Part shown: positions 44,998-56,200 of the stretch, one piece after another | Numbering within the stretch: the stretch's first letter is position 1 | Layout: every line of letters starts with the position of its first letter | DNA from: Trichoplax sp. H2 | Lineage: Eukaryota; Placozoa; Uniplacotomia; Trichoplacea | Direction: 5' to 3' | Length of the DNA: 64,000 nt | NCBI GenBank assembly: GCA_003344405.1 | Contig: NOWV01000004.1 | Location: 558,001 to 622,000 of the forward strand | Program-made: the position numbers and the translations under genes | The notes under the pieces: generated by a model | What the model was told of the DNA's origin: nothing | Seen by the model: the letters and a program-made list of their open reading frames with translations, nothing else | Databases searched by the model: none

Positions 44998-46094
44998 ATG
45001 GCTTCTCAATCTGGTGTTCGAAAAAGGCATTTGAATGAAAGACCAGCTGGTAGTATTTCTCCAGGTATTACAAAATAATGATAAATAGCAGAAAAGTAGC
45101 CTTCCTTGATCACTGATCAGTCTTAAAAAGAAAATAATATCTACTGCGAAAGAGTTATTGGATTAGCATCGATACAAGTACTGGACTATATTAAAACACT
45201 ATGTAAGACAATCACAAGTACTGTACAATATGGTGGGTTTTTACTAAAAGACGGTTAACAGTACTTTTAGTGTTGACCCATGATATTTCAAATAAATTTT
45301 TAACTTTAACCTGTCAGTTTTATTTTAATACGAATTTTATACCCTGCATATTTAAACAATGCCTGAAGATATACGGTAGATGATATACTGCTACTGCAGG
45401 AGCCTACTTTTGGTAGTTCCTGCTATTTTTAACTTTTACACAGACGATATGCTCATTCTGCAAACTACTGTACTGTAGACTTGTATACTGCTCTCGTTCG
45501 ACTATTTTATTTTAAATATTAAATTATAATCATAGATGAAAGCGCTTTCGACGAAACCAGACACAAAGTATTTGTCTGTATCTTTCTCCTTACTGGTATG
45601 GCGTTATTAGGATATTATGGATTTTATGTAAATAATGATCGCAATGCATCTGACATGGATCTGCAACCTAAACTTCGTAAGTTAATGCTATAGAAAATCA
45701 ATTTTATGAAGTATTAACTTTTAAACTTACAGTAAAATTTTGATTGGAGTAGCGCATGTGGAGTGATCCACAGAGAGTGCTGTATTGCATCGGATAGTGT
45801 AGTAAAACTTACGCACCTTGAATTATTTTGTGAATCAACTCATAAGGAACGTGCATTGGAATCATTTCAAAAGAGATCGGTAGGGATTGGCGAAAACTCG
45901 GTGAAGCGTTAAACTTCAGCGAAAATAATTTGCAAGAGTTCGATAAAGAAACGTCTCACTTTACCAGAGCTTCTAAAATGCTAAAACAATGGCAACAAAG
46001 AGGCGATTCGATGACTGCAACACTGAATAATCTAATACAAGCCTTAAGAAGCGCATCTAAGGCTGGATTGGCTGAAAAATGTGAAAATCTGTAG
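44998..46094 (+). CDS. Small single-pass membrane protein with a FADD-like death domain
   Basis: Three exons, 44998-45064, 45536-45676 and 45847-46094, join in phase to 151 residues. Residues about 1-35 are polar and basic (VRKRHLNERPAG). A hydrophobic stretch, VFVCIFLLTGMALLGYYGF, forms one membrane helix at about 37-56. After a short linker comes a death domain of about 80 residues: IGRDWRKLGEALNFSENNL, then ASKMLKQWQQRG and TLNNLIQALRSASKAGLAE. The GRDWRKLG start and the IQALR helix resemble FADD most. Death domains pair homotypically in apoptosis and immune signalling. By the positive-inside rule the N-terminus would be cytosolic, and the NAS sequon just after the helix would face the lumen, which is odd for a death domain. 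I know no named orthologue. Exon 3's acceptor (cataag) is fixed by frame. Confidence 0.72.
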
Positions 46095-48313
46095 AATATA
46101 GATCCAATCCTTCTGTTGATCATCAAATGTAGTTTACAGTTAGTTGTAACCAACGAAATATTCGTAGTATATGTACTGTATTAACTTTAATAAAAGCTTA
46201 ACATTTATAATGTCATTTACAGCAGACACTAATTACGACTGCAATTGATTGATTTACTACCTAGAAGTTGACGTATATGTAATAAGACAATTTGGGAAAA
46301 ATCCAGAAGTAGTTATGTGATCCCTTATTAACCGACTATGACGCGGGTATCCTTGTATCAGTCAGTATTGGATTAATTTAATAATAATTTTGTTATAAAT
46401 GCTATAATCACGAAAATTACGCCGCAGGGCCGAGCAGTCTACACTTTCTGATGTAATACAATATCAAGATTACTTTAGATGCTTTTTATCTTCGTTATGA
46501 ACTCTGATGCACAATTAACATGATCTTTCTCAACAATCCGTAACTGCTGGTACCTATTTTATATAACGACTCGAAGACAATGCTTCGACAGCTTTATAAG
46601 ATAGCTATAGAATCAAATCAAATAACGAATATGGAAGATGACTCTCATAAAATTCGCAATCGTAAGAAAATTGTTACGATGCTTCATTTTACACCATAGC
46701 ATTGGAACATTCCCAGCAATTACGTATGATGGATTACCGTGAAGCTAATTAAATGTATGAGAACTACTACTATGCGTATAATTAAATAGTTTTAGCATCA
46801 AATTCGCTATTATACTGTGAAATAGCGCGCTGAAATCAGCCTACTAGAGCATATCGGGACTACTAAAGTCTAGTCCCTGAGCATATCCAGCTGCAAATTG
46901 TATATTCTATACGCATCTTAACAGCTTAGATGTAATTGAGCTGTTATTTCCATCAGTAAGCAATGTAATAGTACCGCTTTCTAGGTTACGTAATAGGTTT
47001 GCGGCGATACTATGCTAATAAATTATAAAATTCATTAACTATAGCTATAATTATTTACGAGTTCGGCAAGCGTCATTTCTACCCCAAACTTCTAAGATGT
47101 CCTCTAAAATTTGTTTGACTCGTAAGCAGTAAGAAGTTAAAAATTTACATTTTACGAATAAAGCTTGATTTTGATGGTTAATACAGCACTGCATTATCGT
47201 AATTTATAGTTTATAGTATATGACACGCAATATTAATCCAAGTCGCACAGCAATACCAATTAACAGTTCATGAATTACGCCAGTATCATGTAAGTTCAAG
47301 CTCCTTATAGGTAATAACATTCAGCAATTTTCAATAAAAATGAATATTAAGTTGACTCCGTCGAAGTAGACATATCTGAAAAAAAATAAAATAAGGCTTT
47401 AAGTACTAAACAAATATAGTTCACTATTGATTCTAAATTGCACAGTCTTTAGGTAAAAATGTAGCATAACTAAAGAATAAATAGAATTTGTTTTCCAGAA
47501 TATATATACAGTAATCCATTTCGCTTGGCGAAAATTAAGCGTCGATAAAATAATAGCGACATAATTTTTAAATTCTATTAAATGCTTGACACGGCACTCA
47601 TGCCGTGGAATTTACTGTAATGACATTGCTGTACGTAAGTTTAGTAACAAGTTGTTAATGAATGTTGGAATTATAAAATTACTGGACAAGAGTACACAAA
47701 CCGGCAAAGTGCTGTAAATATTAGCCCAGAATTATTCATTTTTAGATCTCAGAATGTAGGAATACTACTTTTATTAGTTGATGTTAACCTCTATGTACAG
47801 TATATACTCTCGCAGAAATTCTCAACAGAATTAAGGGTAGCTTAGGAGGCGATTTTTGACAATAAAGAAATTCATAAATTTGAATTTGAGGAAGTGATTA
47901 TGCTTAGCTGTAGTTGGAAGTAGTTCATATGTTAATCTCAAATGCACAGTATAAACACTGCCTTTAAACTGAAAGCCACACAATGAACTGTACTACTTTT
48001 CACTGGTATATACTGTAGCAACCCACTTCTAGTATCTGATGTTATTAGGTTATCAACATTTCTTTATTCAATAGAAATGTTGTACAAAATTGATTACACT
48101 TACTCGTATCAATCTAACCATAAAATTAAGCTAGCTACATAGAGATGTAAAAGCGTATGGTACTAATATGTAAGAGTTTATCTCTTATTTTCATAAACTA
48201 CAGTAGAAAACTTATTATTAACAGCTTACAGTATGCTAAATATTGAATACAAAAAGAGAAATTCTGTCGAAAAAATTACATTACTACAGCTAAAGTAGGA
48301 AATATCATAAAGT
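46095..48313. other. Convergent intergenic region between the death-domain gene and NDUFB11
   Basis: About 2.2 kb between two 3' ends, AT-rich, with no dense TACWG array and no exon recognised. A small inverted pair GGGACTACTAAAG/TCTAGTCCC lies at about 46857-46878. Confidence 0.6.
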
Positions 48314-48790
48314 TTACTTATACAGTAGTACACGCTGAAAATACGATAGCAAACCTAGCTCTTGATCTTTTCTAAGTTTGTCGCGCGTTTCAATGCGTTC
48401 AAGAGCCTTGTTTTTGGCCCAATTTCGTAATCTAGGAAGATGAAAATTATCGATTAGATTTTTAAATTTTAAGTTATCCGTAATCATTACGAATGTAATC
48501 AATCGAGACGGTTAAGTGTAAAATGTACACACAATATAATAAGATAGTATAGAAAGTAGATTATACAACACGTCATACGTTGTGTCAGGTTTATAATGAT
48601 AGCCTACTACTCCAAGAAGAAGACTAAGGCCTAAACCAAATACCCAGATATTTTCCCAGTCTTCCTTTTTGCGTAATTCACCCGGGCGACGAGGCTATAG
48701 CAAAGTTATTTTTATAACCATAATTAGTAGGCGTTGAATTTCGCAATTTTACTAGTATAATCATAATCGAGGAGCTACTGGTTCCACCAT
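48314..48790 (-). CDS. NDUFB11: Complex I accessory subunit, NDUFB11 (ESSS)-like
   Basis: Two firm exons, 48694-48579 and 48431-48314, join in phase. They encode RRPGELRKKEDWENIWVFG, a single membrane helix (VFGLGLSLLLGVVGYHY), then YKPDTTLRNWAKNKALERI and a charged tail ending LLYK. The order helix, Y-x-PD, then W-A with a basic/acidic helix is the NDUFB11 pattern. That subunit sits in the membrane arm of mitochondrial complex I. The 5' end is uncertain. The nearest in-frame start, a four-codon exon (MVEP, 48790-48779, donor gtagct), gives only about 81 residues and no presequence. A second ATG at 48848 opens a basic leader (MSLRITLHQLARCN) that suits a presequence, but I could not splice it in phase. 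Other small complex I subunits remain possible. Confidence 0.55.
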
Positions 48791-49199
48791 GCGATTAACT
48801 ACAGTTATTGCAGCGGGCTAGTTGGTGTAAAGTAATGCGTAAGGACATACAGAATAATTTGCAATAAGGAAACAAATTTGGCAGAATTAATACGCGCTAG
48901 TTTCTTAAACGCTTATATAGTACATTGTGTTATTTGTTAAATCTGGAACAAGCTGGTGTGCTATCAGTGGCTATTAGCGCAGTAATCATAAAAAACATAA
49001 CTACTTCTCAGTAGTAGTATTTTTATTTTACTTTTACAAATTGATAATTACAGTTTAACAAGTAAAGTTAAGTTGGATTAATTAAAGATTCTGTAAAGAG
49101 AGTGGTTGTGCCATTATCTTTAATTGATCCGTAAAGTTTAGAAGTAAAATTTAACGACTCAATTCGATTTCACTTAATCTACAATCGTAGCTTTTAAAG

Positions 49200-49222
49200 T
49201 ATGTACAGTACTGTACAGTACA
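49200..49222. repeat. Short TACWG run 5' of NDUFB11
   Basis: One run of four to five pentamers about 410 bp upstream of the proposed NDUFB11 start. It is the smallest of the promoter-side arrays. Confidence 0.7.
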
Positions 49223-49432
49223 TCACGTTACACTCAGTTTAAATAAATAATATTTATGAGATCGATCAACATCAGCATTACCTTAAATTCAGTAAATAGT
49301 ATAGTTCTAATTTTTTCATTATTAAAAATACGTATTATCTGATACCTAAATGTTGACTGAATATTGAACTTTTTCAGATTTTTTGTTGTATTATTTCACT
49401 GCATAAATGCATTTACATATTTAAAAGTGAGC

Positions 49433-49652
49433 CCACCGCAGGTTGCAAAAATCTTCAAAAAACGTTGGTGAAAAGCTCTATAATCTATATGTTCTCCTGT
49501 TTCTAGTAGTACCGTGTTGCCAGCTTGCAAAAATCTTCAAAAAGACATCACTGAACCGCTCTATATGCTCTTCTTTCTCTAGTAGTTCTATGCAATGATA
49601 TAGAGCTGTTTCCGAAATGTCTTCCTGAGGATTTTTACAAGCTAGGCCCCTG
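49433..49652. repeat. Inverted-repeat hairpin with an adjacent diverged direct copy
   Basis: The left arm at about 49526-49567 (GCTTGCAAAAATCTTC through CCGCTCTATA) is matched in inverted orientation by about 49606-49649 (TATAGAGCTG through TTTTTACAAGC). The spacer carries TCTAGTAGTTCTATGCAATG. A third, direct copy of the left arm lies at about 49436-49479. The fold is a hairpin near 125 bp. No ORF. It may be a MITE remnant or a small-RNA precursor-like structure. Confidence 0.65.
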
Positions 49653-49758
49653 TATGGCTGCAGTGTAGTACACTGTAAACTCCACTGTCACTACAAGAGG
49701 ATTTCTGCATGTCACAGTTTAAATTATACGATTACGTTATAATTTATAAGAATATATT

Positions 49759-49871
49759 ACCTTCTCATTAAATAAGAAACCATTTGGCTTCTCAGCGATG
49801 CGCCTAACTGAGGAAACCAGCACGTTGTAAGATTTTGTCTTTCTGATAACAGTTGATATTCCAAAAACCAT
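49759..49871 (-). CDS. Orphan exon resembling the start of mitochondrial ribosomal protein L33
   Basis: From ATG at 49871 the frame runs MVFGISTVIRKTKSYNVLV, a short basic segment, then KPNGFLFNEK, ending at a donor (GAG AAG then gtaata). The spacing K-x-K-S-x-N-x-L-V followed by G-F-x-F-N is reminiscent of bL33m, which is about 65 residues long with a second half rich in KL and ending KKIR. I searched the 900 bp to the left on this strand and saw no matching second exon; the hairpin repeat lies in that interval. It may be an interrupted gene, a relic, or another small protein. Confidence 0.3.
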
Positions 49872-49978
49872 TGCGAATGCTTGGAAGTTTAAGAAGCGGT
49901 CAGAAATTGATAGGAGCCTTTTACTTACGGAAGTTTGGTTTACAGTATTGTAAGAAGGCACAAAGCATGTGTGAACGC

Positions 49979-50232
49979 CACGTACTGTACGGTACAGTCA
50001 TTTCTGAAACTGTACTGTACTGTACAGTACTGTAGTGTACAGTACTGTATAGTACACCAGACCATAAAGACCTCTAACTACTCCAATGAGATGACTTTCA
50101 GGAGTACTGTTTCATTCAGTATTTTAGTGCCGACTTGATTATTACCGTACTTTTTAAAATAATGGTAAAGCAACAGTTTAATGTACTGTACTGTACAGTA
50201 CTGTACAGTACCATTGCACTGTACTGTACAGG
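49979..50232. repeat. TACWG array upstream of EEA1
   Basis: Runs at about 49981-49998, 50010-50055, 50181-50210 and 50217-50232. The array ends about 70 bp before the EEA1 start codon. The overlapping plus-strand ORFs are partly repeat translations. Confidence 0.83.
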
Positions 50233-50298
50233 TAGAAGATACTGTATTATCCTGGAGAATTTACTGGAGACTACGAATTAACTATTTTGATCTTTAAA

Positions 50299-53200
50299 AT
50301 GTTTCATAGATTCAGGAAGAAAAGAGAATTTGAGCAGGTTATTTTGTGCTTTATAACTGATTTTGCATTACTTTAAATCCTTACTGTACTATATCATTTA
50401 ATTACTTTATTTTGGATTAAATGCATGAATGAAATATTTCGCTTCATTTATAAATAAATGGGCGGATAGAACCCACAGCGCGTTTCCGAGCCTTCAGCAC
50501 CAGCCGAAGCTACAGTAAGTGTTGTGTTTAATGACTAATGACTATTGCATATCGTAAATATTGTAAATTTCGAAGCAAGTGGGTTAAATGATGTTTCATA
50601 TTTACTTCATTATAAGTTATTATTGTAACTCAGAAATAAAGTAAGCATATGCTGTATTATCTCAACATGGCTTTTGGTACATACAGTAGTAGTTTATCTG
50701 TACAGTACAGTAGATGCTGTGTACAATTAATACCAAGATTAATATCTTGGTATTAATTTTCTCTAAAATGTACATGATCGTTGTGAATTTATGATGATGA
50801 TAACAATATAACATAAGGGCTATTATTTAGGGCTTTATCTGCCCCCAATGCATGTCCTCTCACGCCGACGCTGGAGCTCTTGAAGCTCATTACCAACAAG
50901 AACACGGACATGGCAATAACTTGGAGGCTGCAAGTGACGTAAATATCCCTACTAATGTACGTGTATTTTCGACATTGCACATGTCTGCTTCAATACCATA
51001 TCGCTAAATTTTAGTAAATTTTCATAACTTAATGTGTCCACTCAGCACTATAACAGATGTTTAATTACTATTATTAACTAGTAAATGATAAGTAATATTC
51101 TAATATATAATAAGATAAAAAGACATCTAATTTAACGAATACTAACAGTTAATTTAGTATCGGATTCCATTATCTACTTTTTATCACACTCATAAATTTG
51201 ATAATTATATAATTAATGTAATTAATTGGTAATTCGAGTAATCATTTTTGCACTATACTATTAAATAAATATCAGGAGAGCCTAAAAAGCTCAACACATC
51301 ATCCAATTGTAGAACCTGTGACAAGAGATATTACAAATATATCCAATGATGTCAAAACTGAGAATTTAATTTCTCTGGAAGATGAAAGTGTAAACTATAA
51401 ATATCCCGCTCATGAAGAAATTAATCTTATCAACGCAGAATTGAAGGATTTAACATTTTCATTAAAGGTATTGTAAATCGAAATGCAGTAAGCATAACTG
51501 TAAATGATGTCATGCTTATTGTGTAAGCCACAGAGGACAGACAACTTTACTTAAATCAAATACTATAAACATATGAATCGCTCAACATACTAGTATGCAC
51601 GCGGTACAATTTAGATAATAATTGATCATATTACCCAGCGTCTACTGTAATGTTACCTAATATTTTGTGTGATGGAATATACTCGTATATGGCGATGTAT
51701 ACGGTGTTTTTGTTTTCTTAACAACTGATCACTGAATGCCCCATATGATAGTAAACGGTATCGTATTATTAATTGGCTTAACTGATATTATTTATGTTGT
51801 TAATGTATTACTCGTGCTGTATCAGGAAGAGAAATGTTATTCTGCAACCTTGCAAGAGGAAGTTGATAGATTAAACAGCGAAATATTAGAGAAAAATGCA
51901 AACATTAAAGAACTGATAACGCAACTAAATCAGTTACAAGAAAAACATACCCAGGAAAAAGAACTGACTGAGTTGTTTAAGGTCCAAGGTTGGTTAATCC
52001 GCTACTCTTTATAATCGCAACTTCGTTTATTATTTGGTTTACTGCAGATAGAAATCTAGTATTCCTGCGTAAATGTATAACAGTCAATAAGTTCGTAATT
52101 AACGGTATAATATGTGATGTGAATACGTATTTGTATAATATTACACTTATGACAACGTCACGCTGTTTTACTAAGTAAGCTATAATTCTTCTATTTGTAT
52201 AAGCTCGAGATCATATAAGTAAGCTTACAGATGAACTAGCAACATTAAGAATCAAAGCAAATGCTGAGATTTCGGCTGATTATTCTGTAAGCGATAGCAA
52301 AATAAAAGAATTGTCGAACGAATTGAAAGCTGAAAGAACATTAACGACTCAACTTGAACGGAAACTGAAGGAATCAGAGGTAGCCTTACATTTTTATCTT
52401 TGAATAACTATAGTTATAAAACGCACCTGTACGTTCTTTGCAACTTAAGACTATATAACGTGTTCATTGTAATAAATTACTTATTTCAATAAAGTAATAT
52501 ATTTCAAAGTAAATATGTCATCACCATATAAATTTGTTTATACGAGTAATGCTAGGTCTTATTTAAAGCTTTTCTTCATTGACAGGATGAAGTTTTTACT
52601 CAGTCACTAAAAATAACGAGTCTTCAAGAGAGTCTAAATAAAGAAACAAATGAAAATATTCAAGCTCAGTTAGATCTGAGTGAGAAAAATTCGGAACTGC
52701 TCAAAGAACGGTCTCAATTAAGTGATATGGAAGCCCGAGTAGGGTTGGTACAATCAAGGTTAGAGGAGGAAATGCAATTGTCGGAGGTGCTGAAACGTGA
52801 AAATAATCAGAACAAATTTGACATGGATGCTTGTCAGCGTCAAATAAATGATTTAACAAATGAAAGACTTAATTACTTGAAAGAGATAGAATCTCTAAGA
52901 AACCAGTTTACCTATGGAAATGCCTTAGATGATTTTGGTTCTAAATATTCGTCATACAAGGCAAATGAGGATAATAAAAGGTTGGCAAGGTCTGTATTTC
53001 AGAGTCTTACGCGATATCGAGTTAATTGTCTAATGGATATACTGTAGCAGCGCATTGTTTGTACTATTAAACTCTGTTATAGGTATACAGTTGATACAGA
53101 ATTAAATATTATTGAACGTGTTCGTGTATTTAGTAATACAGAATTAAGAACAAAGGGCACTTCAGAAAGCATTATTGATAAACCTGTCATGGATGTTAAT

Positions 53201-56200
53201 TCTACAAGTCTTCTCAAACCTGAAATCGAAGCTTCTGATGATACTGCTGACACTGAAAATCTGAAACTAAATAATGATAATTTTATAACTAGCAAGTTTC
53301 CTTTGGATTTTGAGGTTAGAAAGTTGGCTATTATATATGCCTTAATGAATAATTAATTATTGACTATTCATATATAATATAATTTGAGTATTGCATTCGT
53401 TGTCGAACTACATATTATTACTAAATGTTACCGGCTTATATTTGCAATCCAATTATGAGCATATCTATAGTAATGTCAAATATCACCTTATCAAGTATAA
53501 CTGAAATAGGCTTAAGAGTAAAAATGAATTTTGTCAAATCAGCATGAATGAAGATATAATAATATAACCGTATTAGTTCTGTAGCCAAACGTTAAGTAGA
53601 CTACATAATTAATAGTTTACGATCTGATAGCCAAAAAAAGACGACTCTGAAGACTCAGAAATTCGCGGTAAAGAATCTAGAAAGTTGATTTCCAGTGATA
53701 ACGCTGAACAACAAAGCATGGTAAACTGTGACTTACAATATCCATTCCTAAGTAGTCTACACATTTTCCTATTTAAATAGCAATTTACTACTTTATATTC
53801 AATTTATAGCGAAATTTCTATTACATTTCATGACTTATTTTACATTTACTAATATTCACATGTGATCAATATCGTAGTTCAAAGAATATGAATACAGAAT
53901 TATTAGCCTTGAACGAAATTTACTATTTAGTAACGAATGCTATACGGAAAGGTTTTATAATAGAATATTCTTATTGATCTACATTTGATGCGTTCAATCC
54001 TACAGTGTATTTGCAAACGTATTATGTACTTACAAGTTATTTATGTTTTGAAAATCGGTAAAGTGTTCAAAGTTTTATAGATATCGAAAATTCATTGCGA
54101 GCATTAAGGGAACACTTCAAAAACTTGATACCTGAAAAAGTTTTCAATGACATGGTAACAGTAGATTTTAGTTACAATTGTGGGATTACAGTATAGCTAT
54201 AGTAGTGGCCGATTAATTATTTAATAACGGGAACTATGATTTCGTTTGTTACGTGCAAATAGTTCCTACACTTATGGTTTTCTTTCCTCTAAAACGGTAA
54301 ACAGGATCCAAATATTGCCCACAACGTGTTGCAGAATTCGGAAGTTGCAACAGAACAAACGAAAGTAGAGGTTTGTGACGTTATAACGCGAAGTCTGTTA
54401 CCGAGTGCCAAGGCTCAAATTTTAAATGAATCGATACCGGTATACCCATTATATATCATTATTAATGCCGTAAAATTTTTAATTTCAATTCGAACCCTTA
54501 CTAGCGAATTCCCTTGGAATTTGCAGCTGAGAAAGCAATCCACACAAGTGAAGATGCAACAGAAAAGGACAAGCTGCAAATTTTGTAAGACCAATGTTCT
54601 TCAGTACTTAACTAGCAATTTTTTTCCGTATACTGTAATAATCTGACGTTGTATCGGCAGGAAATCACACATCACGAATTCCAAAAACTTGGTATCTAGC
54701 CTAAAAGAAAATATTTCATATTTAGAATCTGAACGGAGCGAAGCTTTCGTTAGTAATCCATCTCTAAACAATATCTCCTATTCTTATAAATTTTAATATT
54801 TCAGCGCTATAATATAAGCTATATGTACAGTACAATAAACAAAACTATAGAGGCTATTATTTTGATTCAAGGCTAATCGAAAGACTGCGACATTAATCGA
54901 TGACTTGAATAACGAAAAGGTACTGGATTGCCTATTGATGATCACCATATGTCCAATAGTCTTATCAACTGGCAACTAAATATATTTACTCCAATATCAT
55001 ATAGGCTACTCTTTGTTCGCAAGTTGATCACTTAAGAAGCGAAATGGAAGGTTACACTGTGAAAATTACAAAAATGATGAATACCGTGAAGGAACAGTTA
55101 GAAAATGTAGATCTAATTTAATCCAAAAAAATTATTGTATCTTGATTAGTAGCATGTAAAGTTTAGAATATTTATTGTACGTTTAGCGTGAAGATGAAAT
55201 TACTGCCCAGAAAGTAGCAAACGATGAGTTGCAGCAGAGGTTGAGTGATCTAAATATCGCGTATGAAGATAAAAATGAGTACTGTAGGAAATTGGAGTCT
55301 GACTTAAATACTAAGGTATCAGATTTTTAGGAATAAATTTGTATCATCATTAAAATCCTTTCGGAAATAGTCTATTGCCAGTTATTTAACGATGATAACA
55401 TAGACACATTACTCAGTTGTGTTTCCTTTTCGATATTATACTGTGCACTGTGCCAGAATTCCGCTTTAGTAATGCTGCAACAGGAGACACAGATCAAAAT
55501 AAGACAATACCAAGACCAAATTGATGAAAATTCAACGGAATTACGAACTTTACAAGATCAGAAACTTAATGTAATGGCAATAAGTAGCATCTTCATAATG
55601 AAAAGTTTTGAGGGTCCATGATTAATCGGAACCAATAGTATTAATGCTACGTAGGTTATTTACTGTAGATCGCGTGTTGCAGAAAATGTTTTACGGACGT
55701 GCATTAATTTTGCTCCTAATTGATACTTATTGCTTATCTTATACTAGCTTAAAATGGAAATGGAAGAGTTGCTTCATTCGTTAGCTAAGTCTAGCGATGA
55801 GCAAGAACAAATAAAAAAGGAGCTTGTTAGTTTTAAGAACGAAATTACACAAAAGGTATGTTAAATCGTAATAGATTACATGTGACTTAGACGTGGACTT
55901 CAACAACTGTTGAATATAAAGTTAACGATGTGGTGAGTTTTTTGGATGATTTTCAATGTAATATACTTCCAGGATCTTATAATAAAGAATTTAGATACGA
56001 AAGCGAACCTAGAGGAAGATTATAAATGCTCTGCTGAAGAATTAAAGAACCAGTTACAATCTACTGTTTTAGATCTAGAGATGCAGCTAAAAATTTCGGA
56101 TAGCAAGGAAAGGGAGGTTTGTATTTTTATATTATCTCGCCGTAAGATATCATGAACCTCGACTCAATACTTAGCAGTACACTCTTTTCGGAATTAAAAT

